A stretch of DNA of 64,000 nt from Parasalinivibrio latis (GTDB taxonomy: Bacteria > Pseudomonadota > Gammaproteobacteria > Enterobacterales > Vibrionaceae): the NCBI RefSeq assembly GCF_036825535.1, contig NZ_CP098812.1:1116001-1180000 (forward strand), in the 5' to 3' direction. Below are positions 1 through 7,857 of this stretch, piece after piece. A model generated the notes under the pieces. That model worked only from the letters and a program-made list of their open reading frames with translations, made no database searches and had not been told where the DNA came from. Numbering within the stretch: the first letter of the stretch is position 1; every line of letters starts with the position of its first letter. A program made the position numbers and the translations under genes.

Positions 1-90
1 TTCTTCCAGGCGTTTTGCGTGCTTTGTTACCGGACCACGAATGTCATAACAGACATTGTCCAGCTTGTGTGACATCCCGACTTCGTTCAT
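1..90 (-). CDS. alaA: Alanine transaminase AlaA, 5' end only
   Basis: Only the first 30 codons lie in the window; the gene continues beyond position 1. The reading begins MNEVGMSHKLDNVCYDIRGP, which I recognise as the conserved start of AlaA (YfbQ), where a KLENVCYDIRGP segment sits at the same distance from the start. AlaA is a PLP-dependent, cytosolic enzyme making alanine from pyruvate and glutamate. The ATG at 90 gives the same leader length as the E. coli protein; an internal ATG at 75 is the alternative. It is divergent from menF across about 310 bp. The family assignment rests on a short but distinctive segment. Confidence 0.8.
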   Translation of the reverse strand, partial: MNEVGMSHKLDNVCYDIRGPVTKHAKRLEE

Positions 91-403
91 TGATGGACCT
101 GAATGTTGTTTTTTATTGGTTTTTGATAAATTACACGATTTAATCCCGCTGATGAATGGCAAATCAGTAAGTTATTGTGAAAAAGTGAATTATTCACAAT
201 TTAATCCTGCGTAGTGGTTTAATATCCTGTGCCACTTCGTTTTCCTCATGGGATATATGGATGTACAATAACGGATTCCGCAGATTGTGTTTAGGTGTCA
301 CCGGCGTAACCTTCTATGCCACTGTTACCAGGGAGAAAAACCGCTGCTATTTCGGGCCAGAACGCCGACTTTTCGGCAAACTTGCAAATAGAGTGAGGGT
401 ATT
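91..403. promoter_or_regulatory. alaA/menF divergent intergenic region with a palindrome
   Basis: This region must hold the divergent promoters. The clearest element is the perfect palindrome GTGAATTATTCAC at 185-197, nested inside a wider inverted pair ATTGTGA (174-180) and TCACAAT (194-200). The arms resemble CRP half sites but the spacing is wrong for CRP, so the binding protein is unknown. The menF Shine-Dalgarno GAGTGAGGG lies at 391-399. Confidence 0.4.
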
Positions 404-1720
404 TTGACCGAATTGCAAAAAGCGATTGCTTCCTTGCTGGATCTCATCGCATCCAGCCATCCTGACACATCCCGACTGATGGTACCGCTGGTCTGGGAAG
501 CAAACTGTGATCCTGTCGACTGGCTTGAAGCGCAGCCGCTGTTTCCAAAGTTTTACTGGCGCAGCCGTGACGAGCGCGAAGAAGTGCTGGCTATCGGTCA
601 AATCCGTACCTTTACCAGTGCCCGCTCCGCCGAAACCGCATTGGGTGAAGGCCAGCGTATCTGGGGTGGAAGCTCCTTTGACGGCCGCACAGAAAGGGCC
701 AGTCGCTGCCTGCAATCATTCTTTTTCCTCCCTCGGGTTGAAATTGCCCGCCAGGATGGCCACTGGATGCTGGCAGTAAACCTTTGTGAAGACCGCCAGC
801 GTATTATTTCCGCCCTGCAGTCACTAGTGGAAAATGTTGAGTGCAAAGGTGAAATCCAGTGTAATGTTCTAAGTAAGGACTATTCGCCATGCTATCCAGA
901 ATGGGAGAACATGGTCGAAACGGCACTGGATGCCATTTCAGATGCCAAGTTTGAGAAGGTGGTGCTCGCACGCCGCACCACGGTAACACTGGACCAGCCT
1001 ATTCCTCCGGCACAACTGCTGAAAACCAGCAAACAGCGCAATGCCCGCGCTTTCCACTTTATGTTTGCCCTGGATTCCAAACACTGCTTTGTCGGTTCGA
1101 CCCCTGAACGGCTTTTTGCTCGGCAGGAAGGGGAACTGGCAACTGAAGCACTGGCCGGTACTATCGGCCGAGGCAAAAGTGAGCAGGAAGATGACACCCT
1201 CGCCGACTGGCTGATGAATGACGCCAAGAATATTTATGAAAACAAGCTGGTGGTTGATGACATTCTCAGCCGCCTGACCCCTTGGTGCCAGGATCTGTAT
1301 GCAGATGACACCCCGCATCTGGTGAAACTTCGCCATGTCCAGCACCTGCGCCGTTCTATCCGCGCGACACTGGAGCAAGGAATCAGCAATTCCGCATTAC
1401 TGGAGAACCTGCAGCCGACAGCGGCAATTGCCGGTCTCCCCCGGGATAAAGCACTTGATTTTATCAATCATCACGAACCTTTTGCCCGAGGCTGGTATAG
1501 CGGTGCAGTGGGATATATCAGTGATGAACGGAGTGAGTTCTGTGTGGCGATCCGCAGTGCCCTGATCCTTGAAAATGAACTTCACTTATTTGCCGGTGCG
1601 GGCATCGTTCCCGGCTCCCAGCCGCAAAGCGAGTGGAAAGAACTCGATCGTAAAACCGCCACACTGCTCAACCTTATTCCACAGAATGATGAGCTGGTTG
1701 CGGAGCAGGTAGCATCATGA
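404..1720 (+). CDS. menF: Isochorismate synthase MenF
   Basis: Converts chorismate to isochorismate, the first committed step of menaquinone synthesis, in the cytosol with Mg2+. The 438-residue protein has the chorismate-binding fold over its C-terminal two thirds. Visible signatures are EKVVLARRTTV near residue 185, GSTPERLFARQ near 230, the EALAGTIGRG segment near 247, and GWYSGAVGYI with AGAGIVPGSQP near the end. The start is TTG at 404, supported by the GAGGG-like ribosome site seven to ten bases upstream and by no better ATG nearby. It is the first gene of the men operon and overlaps menD by four bases (ATGA), indicating translational coupling. Neighbouring menDHBCE make MenF more likely than a siderophore EntC. 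Confidence 0.95.
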   Translation: MTELQKAIASLLDLIASSHPDTSRLMVPLVWEANCDPVDWLEAQPLFPKFYWRSRDEREEVLAIGQIRTFTSARSAETALGEGQRIWGGSSFDGRTERASRCLQSFFFLPRVEIARQDGHWMLAVNLCEDRQRIISALQSLVENVECKGEIQCNVLSKDYSPCYPEWENMVETALDAISDAKFEKVVLARRTTVTLDQPIPPAQLLKTSKQRNARAFHFMFALDSKHCFVGSTPERLFARQEGELATEALAGTIGRGKSEQEDDTLADWLMNDAKNIYENKLVVDDILSRLTPWCQDLYADDTPHLVKLRHVQHLRRSIRATLEQGISNSALLENLQPTAAIAGLPRDKALDFINHHEPFARGWYSGAVGYISDERSEFCVAIRSALILENELHLFAGAGIVPGSQPQSEWKELDRKTATLLNLIPQNDELVAEQVAS

Positions 1721-3417
1721 CCTCAATGCCAAACCAGGTCTCAATGAACCGCACCTGGGCAAAACTCACTCTTGAAGCATTAGTCCGTCACGGTGTCACC
1801 GATATCTGTATTGCCCCTGGTTCCCGCTCTACTCCGCTGACGCTGGAAGCGGGCGAACGGAGTGATTTAACCGTTCATACCCACTTCGACGAACGGGGTC
1901 TTGGCTTTTTGGCGCTCGGTCTTGCCAAGGCCAGCCAAAAGCCGGTTGCCGTGGTAGTCACATCCGGGACGGCTGTGGCTAACTTACTTCCTGCGGTTGC
2001 AGAAGCCGGGCTGACCCGTGAAAAGCTGGTGATGTTGACTGCTGACCGCCCGGTTGAGTTGATTGACTGCGGAGCCAACCAGGCTATCGACCAATACAAT
2101 ATTTTTGGCAGTCACGCTGTCGCGGCCGTAGACCTGCCTTCCCCCTCTGTCACTGTCCCGGCTTGCTGGCTTTTAACAACCATTGACAATGCGATGGCAA
2201 AACAGGCTCGCGATGGAGGAGCTGTCCACTTCAACTGCCGGTATCCGGAGCCTCTTTACGGTGATGTTTCAGGGGTTGAGCCCTATCTAGAGCCGGTATC
2301 TGACTGGCTTGGCGGAGGCAGACCGTACCTTGAATTCCCTCTGCACTCGACGCTGGCCGGCGTAGACCTCAATGAGTGGGAAACCCTGCAAAAACAAAAG
2401 GGCATCCTGATTGCCGGACGCCTGTCTGCAGGCGAGTTTGCACATGTCGAAGCACTCTCCAAAACCCTGGGCTGGCCTCTGTTGGCTGATCCGCAGTCCA
2501 GTGGCGGCACTGACTGGCAAGGTTATGACAGTTGGCTGCAACATGTTGAAAGTGCAGCAGCGTTAGCCGAAGCAGATGTGGTAGTGCAGTTTGGCGCCCG
2601 TCTGGTGTCCAAGCGTCTGGGTCAGTTTATTGCCGGTTTCAATGGTACCTACTGGATAGTTGACCCTCATCCGGGCCGCCTTGATTGTGCCCACCGTCCG
2701 GCTGTGCGTATCAGGCTTAGTGCCGGGGATGCAGCCTGTGTTTTAGCTGAGGATGTCCGCCATGTTGAAAATGCCGGGTGGGCGGATTCGCTGAAATCGG
2801 TAGCTGCTAAGTCACATAAGCTGGCACAGGCTTATGCCCAAGAGCGCCTGACCGAAATTGGCGTTGCATCCCGTTTGCCGGGCTGGCTTGATGATCAGAC
2901 CGATCTTTTCCTCGGCAACAGCCTGGCTATCCGGCTGGTTGATATGTTCAGCCGCATTGAAGGCCAGACGGTGTTCGCCAACCGCGGGGCTTCGGGCATT
3001 GACGGCCTGTTTGCCACTGCTGCCGGTGTCCAGCGAGCCCGAATGCGTAAAATGTGTTGCCTGATTGGTGATACGTCCGCACTTTACGACCTCAACTCCC
3101 TTGCATTGCTGCGCCAACAACAGCATCCGATAGCTGTGGTTCTTTTCAACAATGACGGGGGTGGCATTTTCGATATGCTGCCGGTGCCAGGTGCGCAAAA
3201 AGACCAGTTTTACCGTATGCCGCACCAGTTGGATTTTTCTCATGCTGCTGCCATGTTCGGGTTGGGTTACTGTCGCCCGGAATCACTCGCTGAGATGGAA
3301 AGTATGCTTGGCGAAGCAATGGAAAAGGCTGGGACAACCCTTATCGAAGTGGTGACCCCGCCGGGTGAAGCCGGTGAGATGATGAAACAGCTTTTTTCAG
3401 CTGTGAAACAGATTTAA
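1717..3417 (+). CDS. menD: SEPHCHC synthase MenD
   Basis: Thiamine diphosphate enzyme that joins isochorismate and 2-oxoglutarate to give SEPHCHC. The 566 residues match the family length. The N-terminal domain shows ICIAPGSRSTPLTL and HTHFDERGLGFLALGLAK. VVTSGTAVANLLPAV follows, and the C-terminal ThDP/Mg site is visible as NRGASGIDGLFATAAGVQRA and GDTSALYDLNSLALLRQ followed by NNDGGGIFDMLP. Start ATG at 1717 overlaps menF; a second ATG nine codons in (MNRTWAKL) is possible. It is followed 12 bp later by menH. Confidence 0.96.
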   Translation: MTSMPNQVSMNRTWAKLTLEALVRHGVTDICIAPGSRSTPLTLEAGERSDLTVHTHFDERGLGFLALGLAKASQKPVAVVVTSGTAVANLLPAVAEAGLTREKLVMLTADRPVELIDCGANQAIDQYNIFGSHAVAAVDLPSPSVTVPACWLLTTIDNAMAKQARDGGAVHFNCRYPEPLYGDVSGVEPYLEPVSDWLGGGRPYLEFPLHSTLAGVDLNEWETLQKQKGILIAGRLSAGEFAHVEALSKTLGWPLLADPQSSGGTDWQGYDSWLQHVESAAALAEADVVVQFGARLVSKRLGQFIAGFNGTYWIVDPHPGRLDCAHRPAVRIRLSAGDAACVLAEDVRHVENAGWADSLKSVAAKSHKLAQAYAQERLTEIGVASRLPGWLDDQTDLFLGNSLAIRLVDMFSRIEGQTVFANRGASGIDGLFATAAGVQRARMRKMCCLIGDTSALYDLNSLALLRQQQHPIAVVLFNNDGGGIFDMLPVPGAQKDQFYRMPHQLDFSHAAAMFGLGYCRPESLAEMESMLGEAMEKAGTTLIEVVTPPGEAGEMMKQLFSAVKQI

Positions 3418-3429
3418 CCGGACTGCAAG

Positions 3430-4215
3430 ATGCTGGGGTTTACTATCCATACTATTCCGGAGACAGGAAAGCCTATGCTGGTTTTCCTGCACGGGTTGCT
3501 CGGCAGCGGTAAGGACTGGCAGGCGGTACTCAGCAACCTTTCTGGTGGGATAGGTGCTGCAACCCTGGATTTGCCCGGTCATGGGGAGAGCCGTTCAGTT
3601 GCTGTGTCCGGCTTTGGGGAAACCCGGCAGCAGTTGGGTGATACCCTCAAAACACTTCAAAACTCGCTTCCTGCAAAAACACCACTGTGGCTTGTGGGGT
3701 ATTCACTTGGCGGCCGTATAGCGATGGACTATGCCTGCCACACCCTGCCTTTAAGCGGGATCAGCGGGTTGGTTGTCGAAAACAGCCATTTCGGCCTGCT
3801 GAGTGAACAAGAGCGAAATACCCGCCGCACCAATGATCACCGATGGGCTGACCGGTTTGAAGAGCAGCCAATATGTGCCGTGCTCACAGACTGGTATTGC
3901 CAACCGGTTTTTTCTTCCCTGAAACCTGAGCAAAAACAAAGACTGGTTGAAAAACGCAGTGATAACCTTGGCATGACTGTGGCTATGATGTTACGTGCCA
4001 CATCGCTCGCTGAGCAGCCATACTTGCTGGACAAGCTGAAAACTCTTCCAATTCAGGTTCATTACCTGTGTGGGGAAGATGACAAGAAATTTTTAGACCT
4101 GGCGGCACTTTCCGGTTTGCCCCGCCGGGTGATTGCCGGGGCTGGGCACAATGTTCACGTTGAACAGCCTGAAAAATTTGCCCTCGCATTGACGCAATTG
4201 ATTCATGCTTCCTGA
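3430..4215 (+). CDS. menH: SHCHC synthase MenH
   Basis: Alpha/beta hydrolase that removes pyruvate from SEPHCHC to give SHCHC. The 261-residue protein has LVFLHGLLGSGKDW near residue 17 (oxyanion region), DLPGHGES near 50, the nucleophile elbow LVGYSLGGRIAMDYA near 98, the acid in YLCGEDDKKF and the catalytic histidine in GAGHNVHVEQP near 240. The YSLGGR elbow and the position between menD and menB make MenH secure rather than a general esterase. It is separated from menB by 41 bp carrying the menB ribosome site. Confidence 0.94.
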   Translation: MLGFTIHTIPETGKPMLVFLHGLLGSGKDWQAVLSNLSGGIGAATLDLPGHGESRSVAVSGFGETRQQLGDTLKTLQNSLPAKTPLWLVGYSLGGRIAMDYACHTLPLSGISGLVVENSHFGLLSEQERNTRRTNDHRWADRFEEQPICAVLTDWYCQPVFSSLKPEQKQRLVEKRSDNLGMTVAMMLRATSLAEQPYLLDKLKTLPIQVHYLCGEDDKKFLDLAALSGLPRRVIAGAGHNVHVEQPEKFALALTQLIHAS

Positions 4216-4256
4216 CAGAAGCGCACAACCTTATTGAAAATATTGGGAGCCTGACT

Positions 4257-5123
4257 ATGGCCAGAACCATTGGACTTACCGAAGAAGAACTGTACGCACC
4301 AGCCGTCTGGGAAGACTGTTCAGAGGGTTACGAAGACATCCTGTACCAAAAATCTGAAGACGGCATTGCCCGAATCATCATTAACCGTCCGGAGGTGCGT
4401 AATGCATTCCGTCCCCAGACCGTTAAAGAAATGATTAAGGCGCTGGCTGATGCCCGCTATGACGAAAAAGTAGGTGTGATTGTACTGACCGGCCAGGGCG
4501 AATACGCATTCTGCTCAGGCGGCGACCAGAAGATCCGCGGTGATTACGGCGGTTACAAGGATGACGAAGGCACACACCACCTCAACGTTCTCGACTTCCA
4601 GCGCCAGATCCGTACCTGCCCTAAGCCGGTTATCGCAGCCGTTGCCGGTTATGCGGTTGGCGGCGGTCACGTTCTGCACATGATGTGTGACTTGACCATT
4701 GCGGCTGACAATGCCCAGTTTGGCCAGACCGGTCCGAAAGTGGGTTCATTTGACGGCGGCTGGGGTGCTTCTTACATGGCGCGCATTGTGGGCCAGAAAA
4801 AAGCCCGTGAAATCTGGTTCCTGTGCCGATTCTACGACGCCCAGGAAGCACTGGATATGGGCCTGGTCAACACAGTTGTGCCTTATGCAGAGCTTGAGCG
4901 CGAAACTATCCGCTGGTGCCGTGAAGTACTGCAACACAGCCCAATGGCACTGCGCTGCCTGAAAGCCGCACTGAACGCTGACTGTGACGGCCAGGCTGGT
5001 TTGCAGGAACTGGCAGGAAACGCCACCATGCTGTTCTATATGACTGAAGAAGGTCAGGAAGGCCGTAACGCATTCAATGAGAAACGCCGTCCGGACTTTG
5101 ACAAGTTCCCGCGTAACCCATAA
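4257..5123 (+). CDS. menB: 1,4-dihydroxy-2-naphthoyl-CoA synthase MenB
   Basis: Crotonase-fold enzyme closing the second aromatic ring: o-succinylbenzoyl-CoA to DHNA-CoA. At 288 residues it has the normal length. Family marks include IIINRPEVRNAFRPQT, the CSGGDQKIRGDYGGY segment near residue 88, AVAGYAVGGGHVLHM (oxyanion hole) and GQTGPKVGSFDGGWGASY near 160. ATG at 4257 follows a GGGAG ribosome site. The gene order menH-menB-menC is that of enteric and vibrio men operons. menC starts 13 bp after its stop. Confidence 0.97.
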   Translation: MARTIGLTEEELYAPAVWEDCSEGYEDILYQKSEDGIARIIINRPEVRNAFRPQTVKEMIKALADARYDEKVGVIVLTGQGEYAFCSGGDQKIRGDYGGYKDDEGTHHLNVLDFQRQIRTCPKPVIAAVAGYAVGGGHVLHMMCDLTIAADNAQFGQTGPKVGSFDGGWGASYMARIVGQKKAREIWFLCRFYDAQEALDMGLVNTVVPYAELERETIRWCREVLQHSPMALRCLKAALNADCDGQAGLQELAGNATMLFYMTEEGQEGRNAFNEKRRPDFDKFPRNP

Positions 5124-5136
5124 TCCGGAAGACGTG

Positions 5137-6117
5137 ATGCGTACAGCAGCCCTATACCGTTACACCCTGCCAATGGACAGTGGGGTGATTTTACGCAACC
5201 AGCGCCTGCAAACCCGCGAGGGCTGGATTGTCGAACTCAGGGATGGAGAGAAAACCGGCCGGGGTGAAATCGCCCCGCTTCCGGAGTTCAGCACAGAAAG
5301 TGCCGAACAAGCTGGTGAGCAGGCCCAGACTGCATTGGTGGCATGGCAAGCCGGTGAAACTGTCGACCTTAACGCTCTTTACCCGTCAGTGGCTTTCGGC
5401 ATCAGTATGGCAATGCTGGAGCTGGATGGCGGATTGCCTAAGGAAGGTAACTATTCCGCCGCGCCACTGTGTTCCGGCGATCCGGACGATCTGGTGCAGA
5501 AACTGGCCGAACTTGATGGTGACAAAGTCGCCAAGATCAAAGTGGGTATGTACGAAGCCGTGCGCGATGGCATGGTAGCGAACATGTTCCTGGAAGCCAT
5601 TCCCGACCTAAAGCTTCGCCTTGACGCCAACCGGGGCTGGACACCGCTCAAAGGCCAGCAGTTTGCCAAGTATGTGAACCCGGCTTACCGCGACCGCATT
5701 GCCTTCCTGGAAGAGCCTTGCAAGAAGCCGGAAGACAGCCTGGCATTTGCCGCAGAACATGGTATTGCCATCGCCTGGGATGAGACGGTGCGTGAGCCGG
5801 GCTTTGAGGTGGAAGCGTTGCCGGGTGTTGCGGCGATTGTTATCAAGCCAACTCTGACCGGTTCGGTGGACTACTGCCTTTCACTGATTGAGCAGGCGCA
5901 TGAAAAAGGACTGGTTGCAGTTATCAGCTCCAGTCTGGAGACCAGCCTTGGATTAAACCAATTGGCCCGTCTGGCAGCATGGAAAACACCGGGAACCGTC
6001 CCTGGCCTGGATACCATGCAGCTGTTCAAAGCACAATTGGAGACACCGTGGCCGGGCTGTACGCTTCCGGTTACCCCCCTGCAAGACCTGGGAAAAATAT
6101 GGTGCAGCGAGCAATAA
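5137..6117 (+). CDS. menC: o-Succinylbenzoate synthase MenC
   Basis: Enolase-superfamily dehydratase making o-succinylbenzoate from SHCHC. I place the start at ATG 5137 because MRTAALYRYTLPMDSGVILR aligns with the known MenC beginning and GGAAG lies just before it; the open frame reaches back into menB but that part is not MenC-like. The protein is 326 residues. Visible catalytic features are AKIKVGMYE (lysine near 130), RLDANRGW (metal Asp), LEEPCKKPED (metal Glu), WDETVRE (metal Asp) and VIKPTLTGS (second lysine). It overlaps menE by 19 bp. Confidence 0.95.
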   Translation: MRTAALYRYTLPMDSGVILRNQRLQTREGWIVELRDGEKTGRGEIAPLPEFSTESAEQAGEQAQTALVAWQAGETVDLNALYPSVAFGISMAMLELDGGLPKEGNYSAAPLCSGDPDDLVQKLAELDGDKVAKIKVGMYEAVRDGMVANMFLEAIPDLKLRLDANRGWTPLKGQQFAKYVNPAYRDRIAFLEEPCKKPEDSLAFAAEHGIAIAWDETVREPGFEVEALPGVAAIVIKPTLTGSVDYCLSLIEQAHEKGLVAVISSSLETSLGLNQLARLAAWKTPGTVPGLDTMQLFKAQLETPWPGCTLPVTPLQDLGKIWCSEQ

Positions 6118-7484
6118 CGCCTGCGGTACTGACTTTCCATGACTGGCCCTGGCAAGCCTGGGCCAGCCACAAGCCTGAACAAACCGCACTCTTTGATGGT
6201 GATACCGCGCTGAACTGGCAGCAGGTATGCGAGCGTATCAACCGATATACCCAATGCTTACCGGAAAACCCTGCCGGGAAAATCGTCTCCTTTACCGCCA
6301 ACCCTGGTATTGAGAGTGTTTACTTACTGCTGGCACTGATTCAGTCAGGTGCAAACGTGTTGGCGGTTAACCCGAAAATGCCCAGTGCAGACATTGAGGC
6401 GATCGCCGGACGTACAGGGGTTGCCTTTCATATTGAATCCCCCGCAGAGCTTGTAGAATGCCGGTCAGAAACGCTGGTGTCGGCTTATGCCAGCCATCAC
6501 ATTGCTACGCTGACGTTGACCTCCGGTTCAACTGGCCTGCCAAAGGCGGTCGCCCATACTGTAAGCAACCACTTACACAGTGCAGCCGGTATTTTGCAGG
6601 TGATGCCTCTCAGTCACGACGATTGCTGGCTTCTTTCGCTGCCAATTTTCCATGTTTCCGGGTTGGCTATAATCTGGCGCTGGCTGCTTAGCGGTGCACG
6701 GATGAAAGTTGCTCCGGTTGCCGGGGAACAGCTGTTCTCTGCCTTCGATAAAGTTTCCCACGCTTCGTTGGTTCCTACCCAGTTACAACGCCTGTTGGTG
6801 CAGGGTAAACCAGATACGCTGAAGGAGGTATTGCTGGGGGGCGCAGAAATACCTGTAGCACTGACGGAAGATGCCGAGCGCGCTGGCATTCGCTGCTGGT
6901 GTGGCTATGGAATGACAGAAATGGCGTCGACCATCACCGTAAAACGGGCGGATGGAGAGCTGACGGTCGGTGCCCCAATGGCTTACCGGCAGGTGGAAAT
7001 ATCCGGGGAGAGTGAAGTTCTGGTGGGTGGCGGCCCATTGTCACCGGGCTATATGGTTGAGGGAAAGCTCAAACCTCTAGTGCTGGCAGACGGGCTTTTT
7101 GCGACCAGGGATCGCGGCGAATGGTTCGGTGAACAAGGTGATAACCTTCGCTTGCTTGGCCGACTCGACAACATGTTTATCTGTGGCGGTGAGAATGTCC
7201 AGCCGGAAGCGGTTGAGCGCATTCTGGCAAAACACCCCGATGTCAGCCTGGTATTTGTCTTACCTGTGGCTGATGCCGAGTTTGGCTCACGCCCGGTCGC
7301 AATAATCGAGCCGCTGGAGAGCGAAACCGTTTTGGACAAACTCCCGAAATGGGCGGCTGACAAACTTGCCCCTCACCAACGCCCCATGCGTTATTTCCTG
7401 ATGCCGGATTCGGTAAAGGGAAACGGGATTAAAATATCCAGAGCAGCGTTGGGAGAGTGGTTGAAATTGGAACTGACGACTTAG
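6099..7484 (+). CDS. menE: o-Succinylbenzoate-CoA ligase MenE
   Basis: ATP-dependent adenylate-forming ligase that activates o-succinylbenzoate with CoA, supplying MenB's substrate. The start ATG 6099 has GGGA six bases upstream and gives 461 residues, near the E. coli 451; the FHDWPWQAWASH beginning matches MenE. The phosphate-binding loop LTLTSGSTGLPKAVAH is near residue 145, CGYGMTEMAS near 270, and the hinge/C-terminal domain shows GRLDNMFICGGENVQPEAVE and a final GNGIKISRA with the catalytic lysine. It closes the men operon; no ordinary terminator follows, only the tandem repeat region. Confidence 0.94.
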   Translation: MVQRAITPAVLTFHDWPWQAWASHKPEQTALFDGDTALNWQQVCERINRYTQCLPENPAGKIVSFTANPGIESVYLLLALIQSGANVLAVNPKMPSADIEAIAGRTGVAFHIESPAELVECRSETLVSAYASHHIATLTLTSGSTGLPKAVAHTVSNHLHSAAGILQVMPLSHDDCWLLSLPIFHVSGLAIIWRWLLSGARMKVAPVAGEQLFSAFDKVSHASLVPTQLQRLLVQGKPDTLKEVLLGGAEIPVALTEDAERAGIRCWCGYGMTEMASTITVKRADGELTVGAPMAYRQVEISGESEVLVGGGPLSPGYMVEGKLKPLVLADGLFATRDRGEWFGEQGDNLRLLGRLDNMFICGGENVQPEAVERILAKHPDVSLVFVLPVADAEFGSRPVAIIEPLESETVLDKLPKWAADKLAPHQRPMRYFLMPDSVKGNGIKISRAALGEWLKLELTT

Positions 7485-7509
7485 CCAGATTGTTCTGAGG
7501 TGAAGGGTG

Positions 7510-7539
7510 CTGGGAAGAGCAGGATCTGGGAACTGGGAA
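7510..7539 (+). repeat. Three CTGGGAA heptamers before the main array
   Basis: CTGGGAA occurs at 7510-7516, 7526-7532 and 7533-7539. It differs by one base from CTGGGTA, the minus-strand unit of the main array, so these copies are in inverted orientation relative to it. A plus-strand transcript could fold these onto the CCCAG-containing array. Confidence 0.7.
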
Positions 7540-7588
7540 AAGCAAGAGCGAAGAGCTTGACTGAACATATGCAGATGACAAACTCTTG

Positions 7589-7854
7589 CAGTACCCAGTA
7601 CCCAGTACCCAGTACCCAGTACCCAGTACCCAGTACCCAGTACCCAGTACCCAGTACCCAGTACCCAGTACCCAGTACCCAGTACCCAGTACCCAGTACC
7701 CAGTACCCAGTACCCAGTACCCAGTACCCAGTACCCAGTACCCAGTACCCAGTACCCAGTACCCAGTACCCAGTACCCAGTACCCAGTACCCAGTACCCA
7801 GTACCCAGTACCCAGTACCCAGTACCCAGTACCCAGTACCTAGTACCCAGTACT
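7589..7854. repeat. Tandem array of 38 heptanucleotides (CAGTACC)n
   Basis: I counted the period directly: 36 perfect CAGTACC units from 7589 to 7840, then TAGTACC (7841-7847) and CAGTACT (7848-7854), 266 bp in all. On the minus strand this is GGGTACT repeated, that is runs of three G every seven bases, which fits the usual G-quadruplex pattern many times over. The array lies between convergent genes and ends three bases before the stop codon (7858-7860) of the minus-strand transporter-acyltransferase gene, so it would form the 3' untranslated region of that mRNA. None of the reading frames contains a stop, which creates an artificial ORF of YPVPSTQ repeats. Confidence 0.97.
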
Positions 7855-7857
7855 TGC

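Noticed and set aside
176..198. CRP site before menF
   Set aside because: TGTGA and TCACA are 13 bases apart instead of 6.
7589..7854. CRISPR array
   Set aside because: Units are contiguous 7-mers with no spacers.
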